DNA of 64,000 nucleotides from Chitinophaga pinensis (GCA_945897885.1 CAMDGU010000004.1:46398-110397), one strand, 5' to 3'. Positions 24,213-35,300 are shown, counted from the first letter of the stretch. Made by a program: numbers and translations. The notes: generated by a model not told the origin, from the sequence alone.

Positions 24213-25349
24213 ATGAAATTAAAATTTCTATTCTTATTAATCATTTTATATGTGATAGGCGGCTTTGGCTGGTGGTCATATTCATTAATTCAATTTAGCA
24301 ATAACGAATTTAAGTTAAAAAGCCAATTGCTAAAAACCGGACGACAAACCTGTGAACTAAAAGTGGTAGAAGAGGCTCGTTCTAATAAATTTTTAGCCCC
24401 CGCAGCGGATACATTTGAACTAAATGAAGTAACGGTGGTAATGGATACCTCTATAGTAAAACAGTTCATAAAAAGTATATTTTCAGGAAGGTATCACATT
24501 CAATTTACTTTTATAAATGGGAAAAGAACGGCTTCGGTAGAAGTGGATAAGGCTACCGAGGAACTTTTGGCCAAAGACTTAAGGTCAAAAAAGCGAAGTT
24601 TTGCATTTGAAGCCATTTTATTAACCTTGCTGATAGCGGCAGGTATGTTTGGGGTGTACTTTAGTGTGAGTTTTATTTTTGATTTAAATAAACAACAAAA
24701 TAATTTCTTGTTATCCGTAACCCATGAACTTAAAACGCCCATTGCCGCCATAAAACTAATTGGTGAAACTATGAAGCGAAGGGTTTTGCCTCAGGAAAAG
24801 CAAGTGGAATTACTTGAAAATATTTTAGAAAATGCCACCCGATTGCAGGATATGACGGAAAATATGCTAACCGCCATGCAAATGGAAAACAACCGCTATA
24901 ACATTCGCAAGGAGGAAATAAACCTATCGGAAATAGTATGTGAGGTGAAAAAGAATTTTGAGATAAAAAATGAAATACGCGGTGAAATAGAAAAAGATTT
25001 AATGTATTACGGCGACCCAGTTTTACTTAAAATGACCCTGAATAATCTGGTTGAAAATGCCATTAAGTATTCGGATAATCAACCGGTTGAAATTAATTTG
25101 TTTCAAAAAAACAGTGACTTAATAATTGAGGTTAAGGATAATGGAATTGGCATCCCCAAAGGGTTGCGAAAAAAAGTGTTTAAGAAATTTTATAGAGTAG
25201 AGGATGAAGAAACCAGAGAAACCAAAGGCAGCGGTTTGGGCTTGTTTATTTTGAAGCAAGCGGTAGAGAAACATAAAGGAAAAATTACAATTAGCGATAA
25301 CCTGCCAACCGGAACAGTCTTTACTTTAAGTTTTCAAGGTTTTTCATAA
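24213..25349 (+). CDS. Membrane sensor histidine kinase
   Basis: A 378-residue kinase. Helices at about 5-25 and 133-155 bracket a periplasmic sensor segment of about 105 residues with no family I recognise. There is no HAMP domain: the second helix runs straight into the HisKA domain, whose phosphorylated His171 lies in VTHELKTPIAAIKL. The ATPase domain shows the N box LVENAIKYS, G1 DNGIGIP and G2 KGSGLGLFIL. The response regulator follows after 309 bases with its own promoter, so the pair is not tightly coupled. The signal sensed is unknown. Confidence 0.92.
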   Translation: MKLKFLFLLIILYVIGGFGWWSYSLIQFSNNEFKLKSQLLKTGRQTCELKVVEEARSNKFLAPAADTFELNEVTVVMDTSIVKQFIKSIFSGRYHIQFTFINGKRTASVEVDKATEELLAKDLRSKKRSFAFEAILLTLLIAAGMFGVYFSVSFIFDLNKQQNNFLLSVTHELKTPIAAIKLIGETMKRRVLPQEKQVELLENILENATRLQDMTENMLTAMQMENNRYNIRKEEINLSEIVCEVKKNFEIKNEIRGEIEKDLMYYGDPVLLKMTLNNLVENAIKYSDNQPVEINLFQKNSDLIIEVKDNGIGIPKGLRKKVFKKFYRVEDEETRETKGSGLGLFILKQAVEKHKGKITISDNLPTGTVFTLSFQGFS

Positions 25350-25658
25350 ATAAAGTTTAAGAGATTATTTAGTTGAGTCTCAAAAGTGATTTAAAGGAGT
25401 GTTTACTTGTATAGGGATGTCAGCCCCTATAACTCTGACCTTCTTTTTTATCAAGAAAAAAGTAAATAAACATAATTCTAATTTGTAATTACTCTTTGAT
25501 ATTTGACTAGATAGTGCCCAATTTTAATTAGCTTTGAGTGTGAACTTTGGTTTAAACAACATTTCATAGGTCAATTTATTATCATTATAACATTATCCAG
25601 TTGTCAGCGAATTATTAAATCCCATATTTGCAATGTCAGATAAAGTCAATTTTTAACC
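25350..25658 (+). other. 309-base gap between kinase and response regulator
   Basis: There is no open frame worth calling. A hairpin TATAGGG/CCCTATA with an 8-base loop lies at 25410-25431 without a following T run, and a promoter-like pair lies at 25601-25630. The remainder is plain AT-rich DNA. Confidence 0.4.
25601..25630 (+). promoter_or_regulatory. Candidate promoter of the response regulator gene
   Basis: TTG at 25601-25603, a 19-base spacer, and CATATTTG at 25623-25630 (one mismatch to TAnnTTTG). Transcription would start about 25 bases before the ATG at 25659. Confidence 0.5.
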
Positions 25659-26351
25659 ATGAAAAAAAGAATCCTATTACTCGAAGACGAAAAGCATTTG
25701 GCTGAAACTCTAAAATTAAATCTTGAATTGGAAGGTTATAATGTTTCTGTTTTAGGGGATGGGCAGGTAGCAATAGCCAGATTTAAAGAAGAAAAATTTG
25801 ATTTGGCTGTTTTGGATATTATGGTTCCAAGCATTGATGGTATAGGAGTAGCTGAAAGCATCAGACTTACCAATACCAAGGTTCCCATTCTTTTTCTATC
25901 AGCCAAGGGAACCGCTGAAGACCGCATATTAGGACTAAAAAAGGGAGGGGATGATTACATTGCCAAACCATTTAACCTCGAAGAATTACTGTTAAGAATA
26001 AAAAAATTACTGAGCCGAAATGAGGAAAATCCGGTTAAGACAAATTTTAATGAATATACGTTTGGCAATAACTACATAAATTTTGACAGTTATGAGGCCA
26101 AAGGACCAAACGGTGATTTTACGCTAACCAAAAAAGAAGCCCTTTTATTAAAGCTCCTTATCGAAAATAAAAATGAAGTAGTAAGTCGTGAAAAAATATT
26201 GCAAACCGTTTGGGGCTATGCCGTTTATCCATCTACCCGTACGATTGACAATTTTGTATTGGCATTTCGTAAATACTTTGAACTTGACCCTAAAAATCCA
26301 ATTCATTTTAAATCGTTAAGAGGGGTGGGGTATAAGTTTAATGAGTCTTAA
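25659..26351 (+). CDS. OmpR-family response regulator
   Basis: A 230-residue two-component regulator. The receiver domain (1-118) has the acidic pocket Glu9/Asp10, the phosphorylation site Asp53 in LDIMVPSIDG, and Lys103 in IAKPF. The winged-helix DNA-binding domain covers about 132-228 (LTKKEALLLKLL, then VVSREKILQTVWGY, then TIDNFVLAFRKYFE and SLRGVGYKF). It presumably receives phosphate from the kinase upstream at 24213-25349. The target genes cannot be read from this window. Confidence 0.93.
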   Translation: MKKRILLLEDEKHLAETLKLNLELEGYNVSVLGDGQVAIARFKEEKFDLAVLDIMVPSIDGIGVAESIRLTNTKVPILFLSAKGTAEDRILGLKKGGDDYIAKPFNLEELLLRIKKLLSRNEENPVKTNFNEYTFGNNYINFDSYEAKGPNGDFTLTKKEALLLKLLIENKNEVVSREKILQTVWGYAVYPSTRTIDNFVLAFRKYFELDPKNPIHFKSLRGVGYKFNES

Positions 26352-26381
26352 AATAAGTTAGTCTCACATTTTTATATTTAT

Positions 26382-26389
26382 TACTTTTG
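26382..26389 (+). promoter_or_regulatory. Candidate -7 box for guaA
   Basis: TACTTTTG matches TAnnTTTG and ends 16 bases before the guaA ATG. No clear -33 element is present. Confidence 0.4.
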
Positions 26390-26405
26390 CCACTCTTAAT
26401 AAAAG

Positions 26406-27932
26406 ATGGTAGAAAAAATTTTAATCCTTGATTTTGGCTCACAGTTTACTCAGTTAATAGCACGCAGAATCAGGGAGTTAAATGTCTATTCCGAAATTCA
26501 TCCCTTTAATAAAATTCCGGTAATTGATGAATTATACAAAGGTGTAATTTTATCTGGTAGCCCTTGTTCGGTAAATGATAAAGATGCTCCTTTTCCTGAT
26601 TTGGATGTTTTAGGATTAAAAATCCCTGTTTTGGGATTGTGTTACGGTGCCCAATGGCTAGCCAAAAATTTCGGAGGGGAAGTTTCTGCTTCGGCCCACC
26701 GTGAGTATGGTCGTTCGCCATTAGCTAAGCACAGCAATTCGGTTTTATTTAACAATGTATCCCAAACCTCAGTAGTATGGATGAGCCACGGCGATACCAT
26801 TACCAAATTACCATCCGATTTTGAACCCCATGCCACTACCGAAAATGGAGCTTTAGCAGCGTTTAAAGTAAAAGATAAAACTATTTTCGGATTGCAGTTT
26901 CATCCTGAAGTAACACACAGTGAAGAAGGGAAAACTATTATTGAAAACTTTGTGGTGAACGTTTGTGGTTGCTCCCAATCATGGACACCCGATAATTTTA
27001 TTCATACTACTGTAGATGCTATAAAAGAAAAAGTAGGCAAAGATGTTGTAATCATGGGCTTATCGGGCGGTGTAGATAGCACGGTTGCTGCCAAACTTAT
27101 TCAGGAAGCTATTGGTGAGCAATTGGTCTGTATTTTTATAGATAACGGTTTACTTCGCAAAAATGAATATGAAGATGTATTGGATGCCTATAAACATTTA
27201 GGATTTAATATCGTTCCTATCCGTGCAGGTGATAAATTTTTATCACAATTGGCCGGTATATCTGACCCTGAAACAAAACGTAAAGCTATTGGCCGTGTAT
27301 TTGTAGAGGTTTTTGAAGAGGAATCACGAAAAGTGGAAGGAGCAAAATGGTTGGGGCAGGGAACAATTTACCCGGATGTAATAGAATCGGTGAGTATTAA
27401 CGGGCCATCGGCTACTATTAAGTCGCATCACAACGTAGGTGGATTACCTGAAAAAATGCATTTAAAAGTATTGGAACCCATCAATTCATTGTTTAAAGAC
27501 GAAGTAAGACGGGTTGGAAAAGCGTTGAATTTACCGGATGCTATTTTGCAGCGTCATCCTTTTCCGGGGCCAGGTTTGGCTATCCGAATCATTGATGATA
27601 TTACTCCTGAAAAGGTGGCTATTTTGCAGGAGGCCGATCATATTTTTACAACAAACCTTAAAGAGTTTGGACAATATGATAAAGTGTGGCAAGCCGGAGC
27701 TATATTTTTACCGGTACGTTCGGTAGGAGTTATGGGCGATGAAAGAACCTACCAGCATGTAATTTGCCTTAGAGCGGTTACTTCAGTAGATGGTATGACG
27801 GCTGATTGGGCTGATTTACCGAGGGATTTTTTAGTAAAAACTTCAAGCGACATAATAAATAAAGTAAAAGGAATAAACAGAGTTGTATATGATATTAGCT
27901 CAAAACCACCGGCCACTATTGAGTGGGAATAA
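26406..27932 (+). CDS. guaA: GMP synthase (glutamine-hydrolysing)
   Basis: A 508-residue enzyme that converts XMP to GMP using glutamine and ATP, the last step of guanine nucleotide synthesis. The class I glutamine amidotransferase domain (1-190) has the triad Cys79 (LGLCYG), His166 and Glu168 (FHPEV). The ATP-pyrophosphatase loop SGGVDS is at 220-225. The C-terminal dimerisation domain ends in the typical KPPATIEWE. The length and all motifs are those of an intact GuaA. Its last 50 bases overlap the start of the next gene in another frame. Confidence 0.97.
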   Translation: MVEKILILDFGSQFTQLIARRIRELNVYSEIHPFNKIPVIDELYKGVILSGSPCSVNDKDAPFPDLDVLGLKIPVLGLCYGAQWLAKNFGGEVSASAHREYGRSPLAKHSNSVLFNNVSQTSVVWMSHGDTITKLPSDFEPHATTENGALAAFKVKDKTIFGLQFHPEVTHSEEGKTIIENFVVNVCGCSQSWTPDNFIHTTVDAIKEKVGKDVVIMGLSGGVDSTVAAKLIQEAIGEQLVCIFIDNGLLRKNEYEDVLDAYKHLGFNIVPIRAGDKFLSQLAGISDPETKRKAIGRVFVEVFEEESRKVEGAKWLGQGTIYPDVIESVSINGPSATIKSHHNVGGLPEKMHLKVLEPINSLFKDEVRRVGKALNLPDAILQRHPFPGPGLAIRIIDDITPEKVAILQEADHIFTTNLKEFGQYDKVWQAGAIFLPVRSVGVMGDERTYQHVICLRAVTSVDGMTADWADLPRDFLVKTSSDIINKVKGINRVVYDISSKPPATIEWE

Positions 27933-29064
27933 AGGACGTTTAATAAAGGTTCTTTTATTTGTTTTAGGGTTTGTTAATTCAATACCTCAGAGCAGTGCGT
28001 CAAAATTAAATCCGGACAGCAGCTATAAGGTAGCAATGATATTGCCGCTTCATCTTAACAATTACAATGGGTCAAATGTGAACCGTGCCAATATTATGCT
28101 CGATTATTATCAGGGATTTTATTTAGGTTTAAAGGAATATGAATCGCAAGGACTAAAAATTAAGGTTTATTTGTATGACAACGAACATGATACTTCTAAA
28201 ACCAAGGAGATATTGAAAAAACCGGAGTTAAAGAAAATGGATTTGATATTAGCTCCCATTTTGCATGAGCATCTTTACATCATCAATCATTTTTCATGCA
28301 AGTATCAAATACCTGTTTTTTCCCCGTTTACCGCTGCCGATAGTTTATATCCCAATAATCCTTTGTTTTTTAACGCTGCCCCAGCACAAAAAACAAAAGC
28401 AGAAGTGTTTTATGATTATTACCGAAAAACTAATCCCGGCAAAATACTTTTAGTTGTTAAAAACGATCAGGAATGGGAAAAAGGATTGGGGCCCGAATTG
28501 CTTAAACTTCTGGAAACCAAAAAAAATATTGACTACAGGATAATTACCGGCGAAGAAATGGCATTGGCTGATAGTAATTTTTTGCCTAAGTGGAAAGAGT
28601 ATATTGTTTACCATGGTAGCGAAAATTCGAAAGCAGTAAAAACCTTAACTACCTTTTTAGATAAACAAAAGGCTTTTTTTGAAGTTGTTGGCGATTATAA
28701 GCCTCAAACTTTAAAAACGATTCCGGAGGCAAAACGTAAAAAATACGATGTGAAAATTATTTCTTCTGATTTCACAAATCCTTTGGATAGTGCTATTTTA
28801 TTAAGAGATTTTAAATCAAACTATCGTTTAATAAGTAATCTTAATCCAAGCCGTTATTCTGTAATAGGTCATGATCAGGCCAGTTTTATTTCAGAAATAT
28901 TGATGAAAAATGACCGATTTAGAGCCAATGATTTTACCGGCGATATTCATCAATATTACGCCACTAAATTTTTATTTAAAAAAGACCAGCACTGCAATCA
29001 AAATAAAGGATTGTTTATTCTGAAAATTTCGGATGCCGAATTATTGGAAGAAGTGAAATATTGA
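27883..29064 (+). CDS. Type 1 periplasmic-binding-fold protein
   Basis: A 393-residue protein with a hydrophobic segment at about 20-34 ([16 protein letters not shown]) that is probably a signal peptide. The mature part resembles the two-lobed amino-acid/receptor-ligand binding proteins of ABC transporters: [15 protein letters not shown], a middle [22 protein letters not shown] and later [33 protein letters not shown]. In Bacteroidota such proteins often carry a LysM domain; none is present here. No permease genes are adjacent. The only ATG starts (27883 or 27889) lie inside the guaA coding region, giving an overlap of up to 50 bases, which suggests translational coupling. Confidence 0.7.
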   Translation: MYMILAQNHRPLLSGNKGRLIKVLLFVLGFVNSIPQSSASKLNPDSSYKVAMILPLHLNNYNGSNVNRANIMLDYYQGFYLGLKEYESQGLKIKVYLYDNEHDTSKTKEILKKPELKKMDLILAPILHEHLYIINHFSCKYQIPVFSPFTAADSLYPNNPLFFNAAPAQKTKAEVFYDYYRKTNPGKILLVVKNDQEWEKGLGPELLKLLETKKNIDYRIITGEEMALADSNFLPKWKEYIVYHGSENSKAVKTLTTFLDKQKAFFEVVGDYKPQTLKTIPEAKRKKYDVKIISSDFTNPLDSAILLRDFKSNYRLISNLNPSRYSVIGHDQASFISEILMKNDRFRANDFTGDIHQYYATKFLFKKDQHCNQNKGLFILKISDAELLEEVKY

Positions 29065-29067
29065 ACA

Positions 29068-29097
29068 TGTAGAGACGCAAAATTTTGCGTCTCTACA
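29068..29097. repeat. 30-bp perfect palindrome, dispersed repeat copy 1
   Basis: TGTAGAGACGCAAAA is followed without a gap by its exact reverse complement. It sits between the binding-protein stop and the RsmB-like start. A second copy with four changes is at 40442-40471. The form is that of a REP/MITE-like dispersed palindrome; on RNA it would fold into a hairpin on either strand. Confidence 0.85.
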
Positions 29098-29123
29098 ACA
29101 CGTCGTGCGAAACTCCAAAAACC

Positions 29124-30257
29124 ATGAACTCCCGCCAAGCCTTTATTTTCAATCATTTTAAGAACCTCATAACTTCGTATGAAGGAAGTTTGCCATTTCA
29201 TTATTTCTTTAAGAAATATTGTAAATTTAATACTGCTTTGGGTTCAAAAGACCGAAGGATTTTACGTGAAATAATTTATAGCATTTACCGCCTTGGCCCG
29301 GCCTGGAAAGGTAAATTTCCTGAGGACCTATTTTTATTACCCAATACCAAGGATGCCGATGAATTATTAAAAACATTTTATGCCGAATTGGAGCAACCTG
29401 AATTGGACATAACTTTCGAATATCCTTTTTCAAAATATTTGATGAGTGATTTACAATCGGAAGATTATTATGAAAGCTTACAAGTGCAGCCGCTGGTTTG
29501 GGTAAGGGTAAATCACGTAAATGCTTTAAAATTTAAAGAAAAGTACGCTTCAGGAATTGTTACTGAAGAACAAATTAATGATAAGTTCACAGCGTTTGGG
29601 TTAAAGAATAACACGGTTATTGAACCGGATTCTTTTCCTATTGAAGTTCAGGATTTATCGTCTCAGTTAGTAAGTTCAAAAATTGAGGTGAAGGATGGGA
29701 TGAAAGTTTGGGATTGTTGCAGCGGGGCGGGAGGTAAGTCACTTTTTTTAGCAGAAGCATCTAAAAATTTAAAGCTTTATGTTTCAGATATCAGACCAAC
29801 CATTCTTGAAAATTTAAAGGCAAGGTTTAAACAAAACAGATTGCCGATTCCAAAAATGGCCACATCTGATTTGAGCAAAAAGCCTGAAAAAATTAATTTT
29901 AGTGGTGAAATAGTTGGACGCGATTCGTTTGATGTGATTATAGCCGATGTGCCTTGCAGTGGCTCGGGTACATGGGGCAGAGAACCTGAAAATCTTACCT
30001 ATTTTAAACCGGATAAAATTGATGAAATGGCTGTTCGTCAGGTAAATATTGTAAAAAGTACCTTGCGATTTTTAAAACATGGTGGTAAATTATATTATAT
30101 CACCTGTTCGGTTTTTGAAAAAGAAAACTTCGGGGTTTTAAAAGAATTGGAAGATTCAGGACTGGTTAAAGTTGTTTCAGCTGAAATGGTTTACGGCTAT
30201 AATAAGCAAGCTGATAGTTTATTTATTGCCGAGTTACAATCTACTAGCCGGTTTTAA
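29124..30257 (+). CDS. RsmB/NOP-family RNA cytosine-C5 methyltransferase
   Basis: A 377-residue SAM-dependent methylase; the ATG at 29124 gives MNSRQAFIFNHFKNL. The N-terminal 1-170 is helical and NusB-like, as in RsmB, which methylates 16S rRNA C967. The catalytic domain has the SAM motif WDCCSGAGGKSLFLAE (196-211) and the two family cysteines, Cys278 in ADVPCSGSGTWGREP (release) and Cys328 in YYITCSVFEKEN (nucleophile). The assignment to the RsmB position rather than another cytosine is an inference from the NusB-like half. The 3' end overlaps the convergent glycosyltransferase gene by 4 bases. Confidence 0.85.
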   Translation: MNSRQAFIFNHFKNLITSYEGSLPFHYFFKKYCKFNTALGSKDRRILREIIYSIYRLGPAWKGKFPEDLFLLPNTKDADELLKTFYAELEQPELDITFEYPFSKYLMSDLQSEDYYESLQVQPLVWVRVNHVNALKFKEKYASGIVTEEQINDKFTAFGLKNNTVIEPDSFPIEVQDLSSQLVSSKIEVKDGMKVWDCCSGAGGKSLFLAEASKNLKLYVSDIRPTILENLKARFKQNRLPIPKMATSDLSKKPEKINFSGEIVGRDSFDVIIADVPCSGSGTWGREPENLTYFKPDKIDEMAVRQVNIVKSTLRFLKHGGKLYYITCSVFEKENFGVLKELEDSGLVKVVSAEMVYGYNKQADSLFIAELQSTSRF

Positions 30258-31825
30258 TTCCATTTGTATTTGTAAACCAAAACCTGCTTTCCTTCATAAA
30301 GCAATTCCAAACGCTTCGCCATATCAAGTTGGTCTTCATTTAAGCAGGGCTTCCAAGGTAAAGGAATTACTAAATAATTTGGTTTATGAAGATTAAACCA
30401 ACGGTCAACCAAGGCTCTGTCTTTCATTTTATAATGGTCGAGCACCATTCCTTTTCTATCCAAATAAACCAAAGGGGTATTTAACGGATAATCGTAAAGC
30501 ACAAATATCTTTTCGGTTTTAGGAATATTGTTTTTATCCAACCAATCTGCTCCTTCGGTCATATAACCGCGATAATCCCAAATTTCACGGCAAGGCAAAT
30601 TATAAATCTCAGCCTGTCGTTTGTAGGATTGATTAAGACTTAATGGAGCTAAATTATAAACGATATACAAAAGGATTATACCACCAAAACAGCCCTGAGA
30701 AAGCAACATCAATCCATCCAAACTAAGCAGTATTATTAAAGGAATAATGGTGCAAATGGCATAGTAATCATGATTAATGAGTTGCTTACCCATGAGCAGA
30801 ATAAAGCAAACAAACCCAAGGAGCAAAATACCTTTAAAAAGTAAAACACCCCTTTGACGGAATCGAGGATTAAAAGAAACAATAAATGCCACAAGTATCA
30901 CCCAATATTGGGTTTCACGAAAATATTCACGATGCCAGCAAACCACACTTTCCCAAATATCATTAAAATCAGTCCATTGATTAATATGCCTCGACATACT
31001 TAAAAAAACCGAAGATTGATAAACGGCATTAGCCCTAACGGTAAAGTAATAACTGATTCCTATACAAATGCCAAAGCTTAAAATAAATCCTGCTAAAACC
31101 TTTAAAATTTGGTTTCGTGTCATTTGCTTTTCAATAAAAATGGCATTAGCTAAAAACCAGGTGACATAAGCTACCGGAAAAATGGCCGAAGTAAGTTTTA
31201 TCAAAGCGGCGGCACAGCCCCAAATCAGTGCATAGTAAATGGCATTATAACTTAAATTTATTCTAAACTTTTCAAAATAATAATAGCTTACTAAAATTAA
31301 TGAAAATGCAGGAACATCGGGCAAAAGGTTAAAGCCATAAAAAAGCAAAACCGGTGACAAAATATAAAAAACAGGAATCAGTAATTGTTGAAACCCATTA
31401 CCACCGTGCATTTTCACTGTCTTTAGCAAGAACAAAGCTCCCATGCTTAAAAATATAAAGCAGAGGGTTCTGTAAATTAAAAAGAGATTGTCTCTGGCGC
31501 CAAAAGGCTTTGAAACTAGCGCTGTTAAATATTGCACTGCCGGAAACTCAACCCCGGTTTTCCCCTCGCTAAATTCAAGGTAATTGGTTTGAGGCTTAAA
31601 GAAATTCAACCCATTATCATAGTAATTTCCGGCTATGCTAAATCTATCAGCTTGTGCCCAAAAATGAACGCCCTGCGGCCTGAAATCTCCTTCGTAACCG
31701 TGATAAAGTTTGGTGAAAATAAAAGCACAAGTAATAAGTAAAAGAAAAGGTATCAAAGTACCCGGAGTTCTTTTTACCTGAGTATTAAACTGATTATTTA
31801 TATTTTGAAATTGAATGTTAATCAT
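30254..31825 (-). CDS. ArnT/PMT-like membrane glycosyltransferase (GT39 type)
   Basis: A 523-residue membrane protein with about 10-12 helices. The first periplasmic loop contains the acidic site region GVHFWAQADRFSIAGNYYDNG, as in ArnT/DUF-type lipid-linked-sugar transferases. Helices include LLFKGILLLGFVCFILLMG and GIILLYIVYNLAPLSL, and a soluble C-terminal domain follows from about 410 (EKIFVLYDYPLNTPLVY). It likely moves a sugar from a polyprenyl phosphate to an envelope acceptor; donor and acceptor are unknown. The start overlaps the stop of the upstream YjbR-like gene (ATGA), so the pair is coupled. Confidence 0.75.
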   Translation of the reverse strand: MINIQFQNINNQFNTQVKRTPGTLIPFLLLITCAFIFTKLYHGYEGDFRPQGVHFWAQADRFSIAGNYYDNGLNFFKPQTNYLEFSEGKTGVEFPAVQYLTALVSKPFGARDNLFLIYRTLCFIFLSMGALFLLKTVKMHGGNGFQQLLIPVFYILSPVLLFYGFNLLPDVPAFSLILVSYYYFEKFRINLSYNAIYYALIWGCAAALIKLTSAIFPVAYVTWFLANAIFIEKQMTRNQILKVLAGFILSFGICIGISYYFTVRANAVYQSSVFLSMSRHINQWTDFNDIWESVVCWHREYFRETQYWVILVAFIVSFNPRFRQRGVLLFKGILLLGFVCFILLMGKQLINHDYYAICTIIPLIILLSLDGLMLLSQGCFGGIILLYIVYNLAPLSLNQSYKRQAEIYNLPCREIWDYRGYMTEGADWLDKNNIPKTEKIFVLYDYPLNTPLVYLDRKGMVLDHYKMKDRALVDRWFNLHKPNYLVIPLPWKPCLNEDQLDMAKRLELLYEGKQVLVYKYKWN

Positions 31826-32178
31826 TGATTCTGGTTAATCTCTTTTCTAATTCTAATCGGCAGCGAATTTAGAACTAAATTATAGGAATCATTCGTCCAT
31901 TCCAGTATTAATTTGTCAGAAATAGAGCCATCACAGCTCACAGTATTCCAGTGTTTTTTGTTCATGTGGTAGCCGGGAATTACTCCCGAATAGTGTTCTC
32001 GCAATTGAATAGCTTTTTCAGGGTCACATTTTAGATTTACGGAGCTAAAAGATTCTATATCAAAAAGCACAAAGATTTTTCCACCTACCTTAAATGCCAG
32101 AGTGCAGTTATCAAAGGGGAATTCCTCTGACACTCCGGGTTGTGCAAGGCAGTAAATACGGTATTGTTCAATATCCAT
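31822..32178 (-). CDS. MmcQ/YjbR family protein
   Basis: A 118-residue protein beginning MDIEQYRIYCLAQPGVSEEFPFD, the standard opening of the MmcQ/YjbR family; the in-frame extension upstream to 32217 has no family features. The conserved LAFKVGGKIFVLFDIES, the LKCDPEKAIQLRE stretch and the HMNKKHWNTV motif are all present, as is the C-terminal DSYNLVLNSLP. Members have a CyaY-like fold and some are annotated as DNA-binding, but the role is not established. It is coupled to the GT39-type gene by an ATGA overlap and is divergent from SBBP giant 1. Confidence 0.9.
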   Translation of the reverse strand: MDIEQYRIYCLAQPGVSEEFPFDNCTLAFKVGGKIFVLFDIESFSSVNLKCDPEKAIQLREHYSGVIPGYHMNKKHWNTVSCDGSISDKLILEWTNDSYNLVLNSLPIRIRKEINQNQ

Positions 32179-32299
32179 TATTGGTTTACAAATTAAGTTT
32201 GATTTTGATATCAACAAAAAAGAATTGTCAATTTGCCATAATTACGCAAAATAATTTATTCTCAAATGCAACTTTTAAGGGTTCTGGATGTCTATAGAG

Positions 32300-32307
32300 T
32301 ATATTTG
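32300..32307 (+). promoter_or_regulatory. Candidate -7 box for SBBP giant 1
   Basis: TATATTTG matches TAnnTTTG and ends 15 bases before the ATG at 32323. It supports that start over an in-frame ATG at 32266. No -33 box is evident. Confidence 0.4.
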
Positions 32308-32322
32308 AATTCAAAATTTAAG

Positions 32323-35300
32323 ATGACTAAACATATACTTAGTTTTTTACTGTTACTTTTTTCTTTTTATACGAATGCTCAAAACGTTTCAAACCCTGTA
32401 ATAGCAGGTGATGTAAGTTCAAAAATAGTATCAGAAATATGTAAACCCGTATTTAGAAAAAATTCAGGGCAATATAATTCGGACATTTTGTATCGGATGA
32501 CCAGCGGGCAAACATCTATTGCTTTTTACAAAGATAAAATTCAGTTTGGGTTGCGTAAACCTGGAAAGAATAAATTGAAAAGTCAAACTGAATTAGGAAG
32601 TGTGGCCTTTTCAATTTGGGAAATGAGTTTTGAAAACATGAGTCCTGAAATTGCGATAATGGCTTCTGAAAAATTAGAGTCTCGTTTTAATCAGTTCAAG
32701 GCAGGTACTGATGAATCAATAGAGTTGGAGGATTACGGGAAATTGACCTATAAGAATATTTATAAAAATATTGACCTTGTATTTTACCTTAATAAAGATA
32801 AAACCTTGAAGTATGATTTCATTGTCAATCCAGGTGGTGATTACTCTCAAATTAAACTTAAATACAATGGTTTAAAAAAACTTAAAACAGATACAAAAGG
32901 AAATTTAACTCTAATAACTCCATGGGGATATAAAATAAAAGAAGGTAAACCTGTATCGTGGCAATTAACTTCCAATGGTAAAGTGCCTGTAGATATTGAT
33001 TATAGCGTAAAGAATAATAGTGTAACCTATAAATCAAATTCAAAATTAGCAGCAAATACAACACTTGTGATTGACCCAATGATGTTGGATTGGAGTACCT
33101 ATTTTTACGGGAAAGTAATAAGCACAAATGGCTGGGGCTGGACCTATTTATTGGATATGGACATTGATAAGGATAATAATGTTTATGTGTGTGGGATGAC
33201 TACAGAAGCTTTTCCGACAAAAGTTGGAACTTACGATACAACAATGAGTTCCTCTTTTAATTATGAAGGTTTTGTAGCCAAAATGTCTTTGAACGCAGAT
33301 TCTCTTCTTTTGTTTACCTATATTGGTGGTTCCAGTTATGAGTACATATTATCCATTTCTGTTAATTCACAAAAGCAGCCTGTTATTTCGGGATTCACTT
33401 ATTCAAATGATTACCCAATTACCTCAGGGGCATATGATAAAATAGGAGGAACAGGTACTGGATACAGAGGATTTATTACTAAATTTTCTGTAGACTTTAA
33501 ATCCTTAGTTTATTCAACCTATTTTGGTAAATCAAATAGCTGGGGTACTATTATTCAAAGTATGCAGGTGGCCGCCAATGGTGACGTTGTATTTACTGGA
33601 AATACAAGTGCTCAAGATTTTCCAACTACTGCAGGATGTTATCAAAGTTCTTATGGTGGTGGACCAAATGATGCTTTCTTAACACGATTAAGTGCTGATG
33701 GTTCTAAGTTAATTTACTCTACTTATTTTGGTGGAACAGGAGATGATAAGGCTGCTGATTTAAGTTTAAATTCAATCGAAGATGTTTATTTGGTCGGTTC
33801 AACTTCTAATTCTAATTTTCCATTAACAACTGGAGCAAAAGGCCCATTTAAATATACCAATTCAGATGCTATGGATGGATTTGTGGCCAGGATTCAAAAC
33901 GATGGGAAAAAAATGATTTGGAGCAAAATGATGGGAGGTTCAAATCTTGATTATTTTGAAGGTCTTTACGTAAATTCAAATGACGAACTTTACGTTGGCG
34001 GATTTTCTAATTCCGGTGATTTTTACACAACCCCGGGAGTTGTTCAACCCAACAATAATGGAGGGTATGATCATGTTATTGTTAAGATGAATAAATCAGG
34101 CACAAGTGTTTATTATTCAACCTACCTTGGAGGTAGTGGTGATGATTACTTTTATACGGGTTGGTTTTGGAATTCAAATATTAGAATTGCTGCCAATGTA
34201 AAAGATGAACCTATTATAGGAGGAGCTACCAAATCCAAAGATTATCCAGTAACTGCTGATGCTTTACAAAAAACTAACCGGGCCACTGGTAATACTTGGG
34301 CTACTAACTTAGCAATCACAAAACTTAACTATGATGGTACCAAAATATTGTATGGAACCTACTTTGGTGGATCATACTATGAGTACCCGACAGTTTTAAA
34401 AGTTAAAAAAATTAGCTGTATGAGCAGTATACTTTATGGAGGTATTACGTTATCTAATGATTACCCAACTACGAAAGGTGTATTTCATGAAAAAGGGAAA
34501 ACTGGGTCTAGTTGGTATTACCAAGGGTTCATGTCACGGTTTAGAGATACACTTTATACAGAACCAATTGGATTTAAAGATGATTTTATTGAATGTGATA
34601 ATGTTTATGAAATATTGGATGCAAAAAATAGAGGTGGAAATTATTTATGGAGCGATGGTTCTAAAAAGCAATTACTTATTGTAACAGATACCGGCAAATA
34701 TTGGGTAAGGGCTACGTATGGTTGTGATACGGTAAGTGATACCATTCGCATCCGTTTGCAGTATTCTCCAAAACTAAATTTAACCAAAGACACAACATTG
34801 TGTAATAATTCATCGGGATATACCATTGACGCCAAAAATGATACCATTCTTCGCAAATATTTGTGGAGCACCAAAGATACATCTAGAACTATTTTGGTTA
34901 CCAAACCCGGATTATATAAAGTCAAAGTTTCAACACCTAATTGCGGGTCATTGGAAGATTCTACCCTGGTCAAATTCTTGAAAAAACCGGATATAAAAGC
35001 AATTAAAGATTCCCTGTTTTGTGATAATATTAATTGGGTGGTTAAAACAGATTCATTGGGGCCTGGAACCAAATATTACTGGAGTACAAAAGATACAGGA
35101 CTAAGCACTAAAATAACGAAAGTTGGTAATTATTACTTGAAGGTAAATAATTACTGTGGTTACGATTCTGTTAATTTTAAAACCACTTTGCTTTATACCC
35201 CTAAAGTGAATTTGCCAAAAGATACTACTGTATGTGATATTTTCTCATTGCATTATAAAATTGGTAAACTCAACAATGAAGAGTATTATTTGTGGTTTGA

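Noticed and set aside
25410..25431. Terminator or riboswitch after the histidine kinase
   Set aside because: The 7-bp hairpin has no T run and no known riboswitch features.
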